Shown here piece after piece: positions 46,022-54,684 of a stretch of DNA of 64,000 nt. The stretch's first letter is position 1. Every line of letters starts with the position of its first letter. The notes under the pieces were generated by a model. That model saw only the letters and a list, made by a program, of their open reading frames with translations, had not been told where the DNA came from and ran no database searches. Source of the stretch: Pseudomonas viridiflava (GTDB lineage Bacteria; Pseudomonadota; Gammaproteobacteria; Pseudomonadales; Pseudomonadaceae); NCBI RefSeq assembly GCF_900591205.1, contig NZ_UUPU01000029.1, positions 124,001 through 188,000 on the forward strand, given 5' to 3'. The position numbers and the translations under genes were made by a program.

Positions 46022-47413
46022 TCAGTTAAGTACCGCAGCACCCGCTCTCTGCGCCTTGCGACGGCTCGACACAAACAACCCCGCAGACACCACCAGCAAG
46101 CTCAGCACCCCGGTCGCGATGATCTCGACCCGGTGCGCTTCCTGGAACAGCATGATGGTCAGCGTACCGACGATAAACACCATCACGGCGTAGGTCAGGC
46201 CAGGGAACAGCCACATCTTGAAGACAATCTTCTCGCCCGCCGCCGTGCGTTTCTGGCGCATGCGCAGTTGCGACACTGCGATCACCAGGTACACCAGCAA
46301 CGCGATGGCGCCGGAGCTGGCCAGCAGGAACTCGAACACCGCCGCCGGGGCCACGTAGTTGGCGAACACCGCAAGGAACGCCGCGCCGGTCGACAGTAAC
46401 ACCGCCCAGTAAGGCGTGCCGCTCTTGTTGGTGCGCTTGGCCACAGCCGGCGCATCACCGCGACGACCCAGGGAAAACAGCATGCGCGAGGCGGTATACA
46501 GCGCCGAGTTCAGGCAGCTGGTGACGGCAACCAAGACCACCAGGTCAACGATCAGCTTGGCATTCGGGATGCCCATGCGCTCCAGCACGGTCTGGTAGGA
46601 ACCTACCGCCGCCAGGGTCGGATCATTCCATGGCACCAGGGACACCACGATGAAGATCGACAGCAGGTAGAACAAACCAATGCGCCAGATCACCGAGTTG
46701 GTGGCCTTGGTGATTTGCTGGCCAGGGTTCTTCGATTCAGCCGCGGCGATGGTGACGATCTCGGTGCCCATGAAGGAGAACATGGTGGTCAGGATCGCCG
46801 CCAATACGGCGCCCATGCCGTTAGGCATGAAGCCTTGGGTGTCGAACAGGTGCGAAACACCGCTGACCTGGCTGGTCGGCAGGACGCCGAAAATCGCCGC
46901 CAGGCCGAGGATCACAAAGGCCACAATCGCCACGACTTTGATCAGCGCAAACCAGAACTCGAATTCACCGTAGTTCTTCACGCTGAACAGGTTGGTCGCG
47001 GTCAGCAGCAACGTGATGATCAGCGTAAAGGCCCAGATGGCCACATCCGGGAACCAGGCATGCAGGATGGTCGCGGCGGCGTTGGCTTCCAGGGGAATAA
47101 CCAGCACCCAGAACCACCAGTACAGCCAGCCGATGGTGAAACCCGCCCAGTGGCCGATCGCACGGTCGGCGTAGGTGGAGAACGAACCCGTGTCCGGCGA
47201 CGCCACGGCCATTTCGGCCAGCATGCGCATCACCAGGACCACCAGCGTACCCGCCGCGGCATACGCCAGCAGTACGGCAGGGCCGGCCGCAGCAATCGCG
47301 TGGCCGGAGCCGACAAACAAACCGGCACCGATAACGCCGGCAATCGACAGCATGGTGACGTGCCGCGGTTTGAGCCCCTGTTCGAGGTCATTGGAGCTTT
47401 GCGTACTACTCAT
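46022..47413 (-). CDS. gabP: Amino acid permease, probably GABA permease
   Basis: A 463-residue APC-family transporter with 12 helices. Family landmarks are HVTMLSIAGVIGAGLFVGSG in helix 1 (with the substrate-binding GAGLF), LAEMAVASPDTGSFSTYADR, TMFSFMGTEIVTIAAAESKN in helix 6 and NSALYTASRMLFSLGRRGDA. The pattern is close to Pseudomonas GABA permeases, but proline or aromatic amino acid relatives are similar, so substrate is moderately sure. ATG at 47413 is preferred to the longer frame from 47578. It is alone on the minus strand, without gabDT neighbours. Confidence 0.75.
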   Translation of the reverse strand: MSSTQSSNDLEQGLKPRHVTMLSIAGVIGAGLFVGSGHAIAAAGPAVLLAYAAAGTLVVLVMRMLAEMAVASPDTGSFSTYADRAIGHWAGFTIGWLYWWFWVLVIPLEANAAATILHAWFPDVAIWAFTLIITLLLTATNLFSVKNYGEFEFWFALIKVVAIVAFVILGLAAIFGVLPTSQVSGVSHLFDTQGFMPNGMGAVLAAILTTMFSFMGTEIVTIAAAESKNPGQQITKATNSVIWRIGLFYLLSIFIVVSLVPWNDPTLAAVGSYQTVLERMGIPNAKLIVDLVVLVAVTSCLNSALYTASRMLFSLGRRGDAPAVAKRTNKSGTPYWAVLLSTGAAFLAVFANYVAPAAVFEFLLASSGAIALLVYLVIAVSQLRMRQKRTAAGEKIVFKMWLFPGLTYAVMVFIVGTLTIMLFQEAHRVEIIATGVLSLLVVSAGLFVSSRRKAQRAGAAVLN

Positions 47414-47829
47414 TGACACACCTTTACGAGGAATTGCGAAAACGGTCGGCCCGGCTTGGGATCTTTCTCGTGAAAAGAAACCAACAGGGCGTTCTTTATT
47501 TTTTACGCAAGATTTGCGCCAAAATGTTACAGCGCCGCGATTGGCGCGGGCTGTAGGAAAATTCCGCAGCAATCGCAAGTCATTGAGAACAATGGCATTC
47601 CGCTATAGCGTTACCGTGCGACCCACTTTAAAGACGAACCAGCGCACCAAAAACACACACAAAAAGTACGTGACGCCCCATAAAAGGGCTGATATGCACC
47701 GTTTGCCCGGTTAACCCTTCCAACCCCCGGTCAAAGCTGGCACCATCGCGCCCTTTTTTACGCGAAGCCTGCGGTTTTTCGGGTTCAAACGGTTGTTCGG
47801 TTGTTGATGGCGCGACACGCTGCTGCGCC

Positions 47830-47846
47830 GATGCGACACCCTGTCG
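47830..47846. promoter_or_regulatory. TGTCGC palindrome upstream of the ABC transporter operon
   Basis: TGCGACA-CCC-TGTCGCA is a perfect palindrome; another GCGACA half lies at 47812-47817. The TGTCGC half-site recalls that of the arginine regulator ArgR in P. aeruginosa, though I could not check its spacing rule. The rest of the 555-base gap 47414-47968 holds no gene, and only AT-rich sequence near gabP. Confidence 0.4.
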
Positions 47847-47968
47847 CACACCGCCTGTTTACCGCCGGCCGCGCTGTTGGCTGCCATCAGGACGCTATGC
47901 TAGCTTGGCGCCTCGCCAGGAAGGCGGCCCAACAGCGTCGAACGCAACGAACACAATGAGGACCGCAC

Positions 47969-48742
47969 ATGGCCGAGGCCACGCCCGCGCTTGAAATCCG
48001 CAACTTGCATAAACGCTATGGTGAGCTGGAGGTACTCAAAGGTATCTCGCTGACCGCTCGCGACGGCGACGTGATCTCGATCCTGGGCTCCTCCGGTTCC
48101 GGCAAGTCCACGTTCCTGCGTTGCATCAATCTGCTGGAAAACCCGCACCAGGGGCAGATCCTGGTCGCCGGTGAAGAGCTGAAGCTCAAGGCTGCGAAAA
48201 ACGGCGAGCTGATGGCCGCCGATGGCAAGCAGATCAATCGCCTGCGCAGCGAAATCGGTTTTGTGTTTCAAAACTTTAACCTGTGGCCGCACATGAGCAT
48301 CCTAGACAACATCATCGAGCCGCCCCGCCGTGTGCTCGGCCAGAGCAAGGCCGAGGCCATAGAAGTGGCCGAAGCCCTGCTGGCCAAGGTCGGTATCAGC
48401 GACAAGCGCCACGCCTACCCGGCGCAATTGTCCGGCGGCCAACAGCAACGAGCAGCCATTGCGCGCACGCTGGCGATGCAGCCCAAAGTCATCCTGTTCG
48501 ACGAACCCACTTCCGCGCTTGACCCGGAAATGGTTCAGGAAGTACTTAATGTGATCCGCGCACTGGCCGAAGAAGGCCGCACCATGCTGCTGGTCACTCA
48601 TGAAATGGGCTTCGCCCGTCAGGTGTCCAGCGAAGTGGTGTTCCTGCACCAGGGCCTGATCGAAGAGCAAGGATCGCCACAGCAGGTGTTTGAAAACCCG
48701 CTTTCGGCGCGCTGCAAACAATTCATGTCGAGCAACCGCTAA
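47969..48742 (+). CDS. Polar amino-acid ABC transporter ATPase
   Basis: A 257-residue ATPase of the HisP/AotP/GlnQ type. Walker A GSSGSGKST, Q-loop FQNFNLWPHMS, signature LSGGQQQR and Walker B VILFDEPTSALDPE are all intact. First gene of a four-gene operon ATPase, binding protein, two permeases, probably for basic amino acids (lysine/arginine/ornithine/histidine group). The start ATG at 47969 follows ATGAGGACCGCAC. Confidence 0.92.
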   Translation: MAEATPALEIRNLHKRYGELEVLKGISLTARDGDVISILGSSGSGKSTFLRCINLLENPHQGQILVAGEELKLKAAKNGELMAADGKQINRLRSEIGFVFQNFNLWPHMSILDNIIEPPRRVLGQSKAEAIEVAEALLAKVGISDKRHAYPAQLSGGQQQRAAIARTLAMQPKVILFDEPTSALDPEMVQEVLNVIRALAEEGRTMLLVTHEMGFARQVSSEVVFLHQGLIEEQGSPQQVFENPLSARCKQFMSSNR

Positions 48743-48755
48743 CGGAGCAACATGC

Positions 48756-49532
48756 ATGCAGAACTATAAAAAATTCCTTCTGGCTGCGGCCGTCTCGATG
48801 GCGTTCAGCGCCACGGCCATGGCAGAAACCTTGACAATGGGGATCGAAGCGGCCTACCCGCCCTTCAACAGTAAAGACGCCAGCAGCAACGTCGTCGGCT
48901 TCGACAAAGACATCGGCGACGCCCTGTGCGCCAAGATGAAAGTCGAGAAGTGCGAAGTGTATGTCTCGGACTGGGACGGCATCATCCCGGCTCTGAACGC
49001 CAAGAAGTTCGACTTCCTGGTGTCCTCGCTGTCGATCACCGATGAGCGCAAACAGGCCGTCGACTTCACCGACCCGTACTACTCCAACAAGCTGCAGTTC
49101 ATCGCGCCAAAAGCCACCGCAGACTTCAAAACTGACAAGGCTTATCTCACAGCGAAAAAGCCTAACGGGGATGAAAAAGTTTACGGCGCCCAGCGTGCAA
49201 CTCTGGCGGGCACCTGGTTGGAGGATGAGCTTGGGAGCGACGTAAAAATCACGCTCTACGACACTCAGGAAAATGCTTACCTTGACCTGACGTCAGGTCG
49301 TGTTGATGCAATCCTCGCCGATAAGTACGTGCAGTACGAATGGCTAAAAAGTGAAGCCGGCAAAGCTTACGAGTTCAAGGGCGACCCGGTTGTAGAAAGC
49401 GACAAGATCGGTATCGCCGTGCGCAAGGGTGACCCACTGCGCGAGCGCCTGAACAAAGCCCTGGCAGAGATCAAGGCAGACGGCACCTACAAGAAGATCA
49501 ACGACAAGTACTTCCCGTTCAGCATCGAATGA
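48756..49532 (+). CDS. Periplasmic amino-acid binding protein (LAO/HisJ type)
   Basis: A 258-residue protein with signal peptide MQNYKKFLLAAAVSMAFSATAMA. The mature lobe starts LTMGIEAAYPPFNSKDASSN and has VVGFDKDIGDALCAKMKVEKCE, where two cysteines may bond as in LAO/HisJ, and LVSSLSITDERKQAVDFTDPYY. These point to basic amino acids. A stretch near 49130-49390 uses AT-richer codons than the rest (see findings). ATG at 48756 is chosen for the signal peptide; the longer frame from 48690 overlaps the ATPase gene. Confidence 0.9.
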   Translation: MQNYKKFLLAAAVSMAFSATAMAETLTMGIEAAYPPFNSKDASSNVVGFDKDIGDALCAKMKVEKCEVYVSDWDGIIPALNAKKFDFLVSSLSITDERKQAVDFTDPYYSNKLQFIAPKATADFKTDKAYLTAKKPNGDEKVYGAQRATLAGTWLEDELGSDVKITLYDTQENAYLDLTSGRVDAILADKYVQYEWLKSEAGKAYEFKGDPVVESDKIGIAVRKGDPLRERLNKALAEIKADGTYKKINDKYFPFSIE

Positions 49533-49606
49533 TCTGAAGGGCCTGACCGGCGCGCTCGCCTGAGTGCGTCGGCTTTGTGCAATGCCTGCCGCGATATGAA
49601 AACACC

Positions 49607-50302
49607 ATGAATTTTGATCTCTACGGATTCGGCCCGGCGCTTGCCGCCGGTGCGCTGATGACCGTCAAACTGGCGCTCACGGCCCTGTGCCTGGGGCTGG
49701 TACTCGGCCTGGCCGGTGCTTTGGCCAAGACGTCCCCGTACAAGCCGGCGCAATGGCTGGGCGGTGCTTACTCGACCATCGTTCGCGGTATTCCCGAGCT
49801 GCTGTGGGTCCTGTTGATTTATTTCGGCACGGTCAACCTGATGCGTGCCCTGGGCGAACTCTTTGGTATCCCCGACCTTTCTCTTAGCGCCTTTGCCGCC
49901 GGGGTAATCGCCCTGGGCCTGTGCTTTGGCGCCTACGCCACGGAAGTGTTCCGTGGCGCGATCCTCGCCATTCCCAAAGGCCACCGCGAAGCCGGTGTGG
50001 CGCTGGGGCTGTCGAAATTTCGGATCTTCACCCGCTTGATCATGCCGCAGATGTGGCGCATCGCCCTGCCGGGCCTGGGCAACCTGTTCATGATCCTGAT
50101 GAAGGACACGGCGCTGGTGTCAGTCATCGGCCTGGAAGAAATCATGCGCCACGCGCAGATCGGCGTGACGGTCACCAAGCAGCCGTTCACCTTCTTCATG
50201 GTCGCGGCATTCATGTACCTGGGCCTCACTGTGCTCGCCATGACGGGCATGCACTTCCTGGAAAAACGCGCCGCCCGCGGCTTTGCAAGGAGCACCCAAT
50301 GA
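49607..50302 (+). CDS. Amino-acid ABC transporter permease (HisQ/AotQ type)
   Basis: A 231-residue inner-membrane permease with five helices. The cytoplasmic EAA loop EVFRGAILAIPKGHREAGVALGL contacts the ATPase; shown in part as AIPKGHREAGVALGLSK. ATG at 49607 (MNFDLYGFGPALAAG) is used instead of the upstream frame start. The stop overlaps the next permease's ATG as ATGA. Confidence 0.9.
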   Translation: MNFDLYGFGPALAAGALMTVKLALTALCLGLVLGLAGALAKTSPYKPAQWLGGAYSTIVRGIPELLWVLLIYFGTVNLMRALGELFGIPDLSLSAFAAGVIALGLCFGAYATEVFRGAILAIPKGHREAGVALGLSKFRIFTRLIMPQMWRIALPGLGNLFMILMKDTALVSVIGLEEIMRHAQIGVTVTKQPFTFFMVAAFMYLGLTVLAMTGMHFLEKRAARGFARSTQ

Positions 50303-51030
50303 GCGGCGACTACAGCTGGCTGGCGCATTTCGACCTGGGCCTGAACTGGGCCGTGATCATCAAATGGCTGCCAAAACTGGCCCAGGGCGCGACCCTGACC
50401 CTAGAGCTGGTGGCCATCGCCGTGATCGCCGGGCTGCTGCTGGCGATCCCCTTGGGGATCGCCCGCTCCTCGCGCCGCTGGTACGTGAGCGCCCTGCCCT
50501 ACGCCTACATTTTCTTCTTCCGTGGCACGCCGCTGCTGGTGCAGTTGTTCCTGGTCTATTACGGCCTGGCGCAGTTCGACGCTATACGTGAGAGTTTCAT
50601 GTGGCCGTACCTGCGCGACCCATTCTGGTGTGCCACGGCCACCATGACCCTGCACACTGCGGCCTATATCGCCGAGATTCTTCGCGGTGCGATCCAGGCG
50701 ATCCCACCCGGTGAGATTGAAGCGGCACGCGCCCTGGGTATGTCCAAGCCCAAGACGCTGTTCTACATCATCCTGCCCCGTGCCTCGCGCATCGGTCTGC
50801 CTGCCTACAGCAACGAAGTAATCCTGATGCTCAAGGCCAGCGCACTGGCCAGCACCGTGACGTTGCTGGAACTGACCGGCATGGCGCGCACCATCATTGC
50901 CCGCACCTACTTGCCGGTTGAAATTTTCTTCGCCGCCGGGCTGTTCTACCTGTTGATGGCCTACATCCTGGTACGCGGCTTCAAACTGCTGGAACGTTGG
51001 CTGCGCGTCGATGCCTGCCAGGGACGTTGA
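50299..51030 (+). CDS. Amino-acid ABC transporter permease (HisM/AotM type)
   Basis: A 243-residue permease, the partner of the preceding gene. Five helices; EAA loop IQAIPPGEIEAARALGMSK. ATG at 50299 overlaps the preceding stop. The 3' end overlaps the methyltransferase start by 20 bases. Confidence 0.9.
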   Translation: MSGDYSWLAHFDLGLNWAVIIKWLPKLAQGATLTLELVAIAVIAGLLLAIPLGIARSSRRWYVSALPYAYIFFFRGTPLLVQLFLVYYGLAQFDAIRESFMWPYLRDPFWCATATMTLHTAAYIAEILRGAIQAIPPGEIEAARALGMSKPKTLFYIILPRASRIGLPAYSNEVILMLKASALASTVTLLELTGMARTIIARTYLPVEIFFAAGLFYLLMAYILVRGFKLLERWLRVDACQGR

Positions 51031-52198
51031 AGCACACTTTGAGGCGCTGGATGCGTTTCTGATCGAGCACCAAGGGCTGTGGCGACCACGGCCCTTTACG
51101 CATCGCCAGTTACCCTGGGAAACCGAGCACCCGGAACTCGCCCACTGGCTGCGCCAACTGTCGCTGGCCGATGCCGAAACCAGTCACAACCATCCCCATG
51201 AACTACCGGCACCTGCACCTTTTCCACAGCTGGCAGCGCAGGCTCTGCACCTCAGTGCTGTGGATAAGTTACCCTCGCAGCCACTGCAACCCGCTCGCCA
51301 TCGCCTGAATGTCGACGTGCCCGGGCGCAAATGGCAGCAAATCGAAGCCTTCGGCGCCGCGCTGCCATTTGCGCAAACCGCCACACATTGGCTGGACTGG
51401 TGCGCCGGCAAGGGCCACCTCGGACGTCGCCTGCTGCAAACCGGGCAACAGCTGACCTGCCTGGAATACGACCCGGCGCTGATCACTGCCGGCCAGGCTC
51501 TCAGCGACCATCACCACCTGCCCGCCACCCATCGCCTGCAAAACGTGATGGCAGCCTTGGCGATCAGCCCTGAACACACGCCCGTGGCCCTGCATGCCTG
51601 CGGCGACCTGCATGTTCGCCTGCTGCAACTGGCCAGTGCCGCCGGCTGCAAACAGCTGGCGCTGGCGCCCTGCTGCTACAACCGGATTAACGCGCAGACC
51701 TACCAGGCACTGTCGCGCCAAGGCCGGACCTCAGGCTTGCAGTTATCGGTGGAGGACCTCGGCCTGCCGTTGAGCGAAACCGTGACCGCCGGCAAACGCG
51801 TACGCCTGCAACGCGACACGTCCATGGCCCGGCGCCTGGGGTTCGATCAGTTGCAACGCCAGTTGCGCGGCCGCGACGAGTACCTGCCCACGCCCTCCCT
51901 GCCTGCCGGTTGGCTGGACCAACCATTTGCCGACTACTGCCGGGAGCTGGCGCGCCGCAAGGGCTTATCCACAGGTGAACAGGATTGGTCGGCGCTGGAA
52001 GCGCATGGCTGGCGGCGTTTGGCCGAGGTCAGAAACCTGGAATTGGTGCGTGGGCTGTTTCGGCGCCCGTTGGAGTTATGGCTGGTACTGGATCGGGCAT
52101 TATTTTTGGCCGGTAATGGCTACAAGGTCGAGGTAGGCAGCTTCTGCGAACCTGCATTGACCCCGCGCAACTTGATGGTGCTTGCCGAGCGCGATTAA
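51011..52198 (+). CDS. Class I SAM-dependent methyltransferase (Methyltransf_32 / METTL25-like)
   Basis: A 395-residue protein. The SAM-binding motif I is WLDWCAGKGHLGRRLLQTG (about 128-146), motif II CLEYDPALI, and the post-motif HACGDLHVRLLQLA with LALAPCCYNR matches the family to which eukaryotic METTL25 belongs. Its substrate is unknown. It overlaps the end of the permease gene by 20 bases and may be co-transcribed with the ABC operon. Two TTATCCACA sequences lie inside it. Confidence 0.75.
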   Translation: MPARDVEAHFEALDAFLIEHQGLWRPRPFTHRQLPWETEHPELAHWLRQLSLADAETSHNHPHELPAPAPFPQLAAQALHLSAVDKLPSQPLQPARHRLNVDVPGRKWQQIEAFGAALPFAQTATHWLDWCAGKGHLGRRLLQTGQQLTCLEYDPALITAGQALSDHHHLPATHRLQNVMAALAISPEHTPVALHACGDLHVRLLQLASAAGCKQLALAPCCYNRINAQTYQALSRQGRTSGLQLSVEDLGLPLSETVTAGKRVRLQRDTSMARRLGFDQLQRQLRGRDEYLPTPSLPAGWLDQPFADYCRELARRKGLSTGEQDWSALEAHGWRRLAEVRNLELVRGLFRRPLELWLVLDRALFLAGNGYKVEVGSFCEPALTPRNLMVLAERD

Positions 52199-52409
52199 AG
52201 GGCAAAATTGTCGCAGCGCAGCCTGTGGATAACTCTGTTGATGAATTCTTTACAAGCCCTGTAGCCATCTGCGTTACAGGCCGAAAGCGGCCCTGGTCAT
52301 TTTTTGTTCATAAAATAAAACGCACGTAAAACAAGCAGTTGCGTGGTGATGAGAACCGCTCCACAAAATGGCCGTTTGGTGACACCTCCCTCCAACCGAT
52401 TGTGCATAA
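51259..52409. other. Cluster of four DnaA-box-like sequences
   Basis: TGTGGATAA at 51259-51267, TTATCCACA at 51965-51973, TGTGGATAA at 52224-52232 and TGTGCATAA at 52401-52409. The first three are perfect TTATCCACA boxes and the fourth fits TTATNCACA. Two are in the methyltransferase gene and two in the 241-base gap to wssJ, which also has an AT-rich tract at about 52300-52335. Significance unknown. Confidence 0.5.
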
Positions 52410-52439
52410 GCATCTGGCGTTAAGCGTATAAACCGCGCT

Positions 52440-53372
52440 TTAAGAGAGCCTTTTGGGCGCCTTCAACAACCGGCACAGGTCGTTGATATCGTCGGCCGCC
52501 AGCCGCATCGCCTGACTGTCCAGCGGGTCGGTGCCGAAGGCCAGCGCTTCGCTGATCGCCATGTCGCAGTGCACCTCCAGCGGGGCGCTTCCCAGGCGCT
52601 GCTTGAACGCCTCGGCCATATCCAGGTTGAAGGCATTGCCCTCGTTTAATTGGTTGATCACAAAATGCACACGCGGAGGCTGCTCGCCCTCAAGGTACGG
52701 CGCCAATAGCACGTCGAGTTGGTCCAGCGTGCCGAGGGACGCAGCGTCGGCCTGGGCGACCACCAGCACCACATCGGCCACGCTCAGAGCCTGGTGGAAA
52801 TACACGTTATTACCGGCGGGGGTGTCGATGATCACCGTGTGGCGCGCGCTAAGGCCCAGGCCGTTCAGGCGTTGCGCCAGCCAATCCGGCTGATGCTGCA
52901 GCCAGCGCTGCAGGTGTGCCTGCTGCCGGGTGTCGGTGTCGCCAAAGGTGATCACCTGGCAGCCGGCGAACCCGGGTTGCTGGATCTGCCGCCATTGCGC
53001 ATTTTGCAGGCTGGTGCGGCCGATGCCAGGCACATCCGGGCCTACGCCGAAGTGATGCCGCAGGGCGTTCTGCGGGTCCAGCTCCACCGCCACCACCGAT
53101 TCGCCATGGCGCTGCAAACCGCTGCTCAACGCCGTGACCAGGGTGCTGCGGCCCACTCCCCCATTGACCGACACCAGCGCCACCACTTTGGGCCGCGGCG
53201 CGGCCACATCCACCGGTTCGCACTGTTCGTTGGCGCTAGGGGTTTGGGGCGGGAACGGGGTGCCGTCATCCACGGGAATGCTGCCGAAAAAGTGCAGCCG
53301 CGCATTCAGCCCTTGAGCATCACGCGTCACGTTCTTGCCGAATAATTCAAAAAGCTGATCAGTAAAGCTCAT
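52440..53372 (-). CDS. wssJ: WssJ, MinD/YhjQ-like protein of the cellulose locus
   Basis: A 310-residue MinD-superfamily protein related to BcsQ/YhjQ. The nucleotide loop reads VSVNGGVGRST (N70-R75), where the signature lysines are replaced by N and R, while the later DTPAGNN motif is kept. In P. fluorescens the last wss gene is a paralogue of WssA and is thought to help position the cellulose machine at the cell pole. ATG at 53372 (MSFTDQLFELFGK) is preferred. It is set 175 bases beyond wssI, unlike the tightly packed genes before it, so it may have its own promoter. Confidence 0.85.
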   Translation of the reverse strand: MSFTDQLFELFGKNVTRDAQGLNARLHFFGSIPVDDGTPFPPQTPSANEQCEPVDVAAPRPKVVALVSVNGGVGRSTLVTALSSGLQRHGESVVAVELDPQNALRHHFGVGPDVPGIGRTSLQNAQWRQIQQPGFAGCQVITFGDTDTRQQAHLQRWLQHQPDWLAQRLNGLGLSARHTVIIDTPAGNNVYFHQALSVADVVLVVAQADAASLGTLDQLDVLLAPYLEGEQPPRVHFVINQLNEGNAFNLDMAEAFKQRLGSAPLEVHCDMAISEALAFGTDPLDSQAMRLAADDINDLCRLLKAPKRLS

Positions 53373-53547
53373 TGCCTGAACTCCCACACGACGCAGCTTA
53401 AAGACGTGGAGGGTCGGCGAGGAGAAGGCTCGCCGCAAGTCTTTTTATAGGCGTCTGTTGTTGCCGCATTCTGTGACAGAGCAGGCAATGTGTCATTATT
53501 TTGATGAAGTAGCTGACTATTTTTTAGACAAGCGGCAAATCGTCAAA

Positions 53548-54672
53548 TTACTGGCTAATCGTGATCGAATCGTACGGCGTTTGCAGATCCCGCTCAGGAA
53601 TCTCCCAAATCAATAACTTGGGTGGGGTTTGCTTGAAGGCAGGGCTGTCGAAGTAAGCTTTGGCCGCGCCAGAAAACTCACCACCGTCCTTGCTGAAATT
53701 GCCTACCGGCGCGTTCAGGGCTTGTTGCAGGAAGCCTACAAAGTTCGAATTGCGCGAGAACGAGGTGCCGATCAGCGCCACATTGGGCAGGCCGGCGTCG
53801 CCGAACAGGTCATCGGCATTGCTGGTCGCCGCGCCGGTTTCATGGGCAGTGCTGGCCGCGACGGACTCGCCTGGCGGCTGCAATTTTGGCGGCAGCCAGT
53901 CAAGGCCGGCCAGGCGTACCAGGTCACCCGGGCGCACGGCGAGCGGCGCCTGGGTAATCTCGAAAGCCTGCTCGGGCGTGGCCTGGATGCCACGCTGCCG
54001 GATGCGTTGAGCCAGGGCCTTGGCCCCAGCGTTAGAGCCGGTTTCACTCCAGTGCGTGTCGGTGCGCAGGTACGCTTGCGCGCCGAGGGGTTTGAGCGTG
54101 TCGGTCAGGTCCAGCGCGGGTACGCCGGCGGCCTGCAATACGGCGGTCCAATTCTGGATGCGGTTGTCGAGCACCGCCGGGCGGTACAGCCCACAGCGCT
54201 GCGCGGCGGCGATGCGACTCTTGTCCGGCACCACCACCACTTGCAGCTCGATACCTTTCTGACCCAGCTGTTTTTGCAGGTCGATCACGGCCTGAGCCTT
54301 GGCTTGGGCATTGGCCTCGGCATGGCGGTTGATCCGCAGCTCATCGCTGATAAACAGCCAGCCCGGGCAACCCTGGCGCACGCGTGGGCCAGTATCGCCG
54401 AACGCCAGCCAACTGGTGCCACGCTCCAGGTTGGCGGCCTGGATCGCCATCGGCGCCTTGGCCAGTTCCTTGGCGAAACGGTGGGTCAGGTCGCCGTGCA
54501 GCAGCATGTCGCTGTCGACTTTGGCCGGCACATAGCTGATCGGGCCCTTCACCATCAGCCAGGCACAGGACAACAGCCCCGCCGCCAGAAAGGGCACCAG
54601 CACCCAGGCCGCCAGGGGGCTGGTGCGAACGGCCAGGTCGCTCGGAGGCGTCGGCGCGGTAGGAGCGGGCAT
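53548..54672 (-). CDS. wssI: WssI, cellulose O-acetylation AlgJ/AlgX-like SGNH protein
   Basis: A 374-residue protein with an N-terminal membrane anchor (about 20-40) and a periplasmic SGNH-like domain. The AlgJ-type catalytic motif DTHW lies in YLRTDTHWSETGSNAGAK and the serine in LIGTSFSRNSNFVG. WssF to WssI acetylate cellulose in the periplasm; by homology WssI transfers the acetyl group. It starts 12 bases after wssH. Confidence 0.92.
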   Translation of the reverse strand: MPAPTAPTPPSDLAVRTSPLAAWVLVPFLAAGLLSCAWLMVKGPISYVPAKVDSDMLLHGDLTHRFAKELAKAPMAIQAANLERGTSWLAFGDTGPRVRQGCPGWLFISDELRINRHAEANAQAKAQAVIDLQKQLGQKGIELQVVVVPDKSRIAAAQRCGLYRPAVLDNRIQNWTAVLQAAGVPALDLTDTLKPLGAQAYLRTDTHWSETGSNAGAKALAQRIRQRGIQATPEQAFEITQAPLAVRPGDLVRLAGLDWLPPKLQPPGESVAASTAHETGAATSNADDLFGDAGLPNVALIGTSFSRNSNFVGFLQQALNAPVGNFSKDGGEFSGAAKAYFDSPAFKQTPPKLLIWEIPERDLQTPYDSITISQ

Positions 54673-54684
54673 GGTCGGGCGTCC

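Noticed and set aside
52279..52305. Terminator GGCCGAAAGCGGCC plus T run after the methyltransferase gene
   Set aside because: The hairpin and the T run are separated by seven bases, so it is too weak to list as a feature.
51259..52409. DnaA-box cluster as a chromosomal origin
   Set aside because: No dnaA, dnaN, rpmH or gidA neighbours, and half of the boxes are inside a coding gene.
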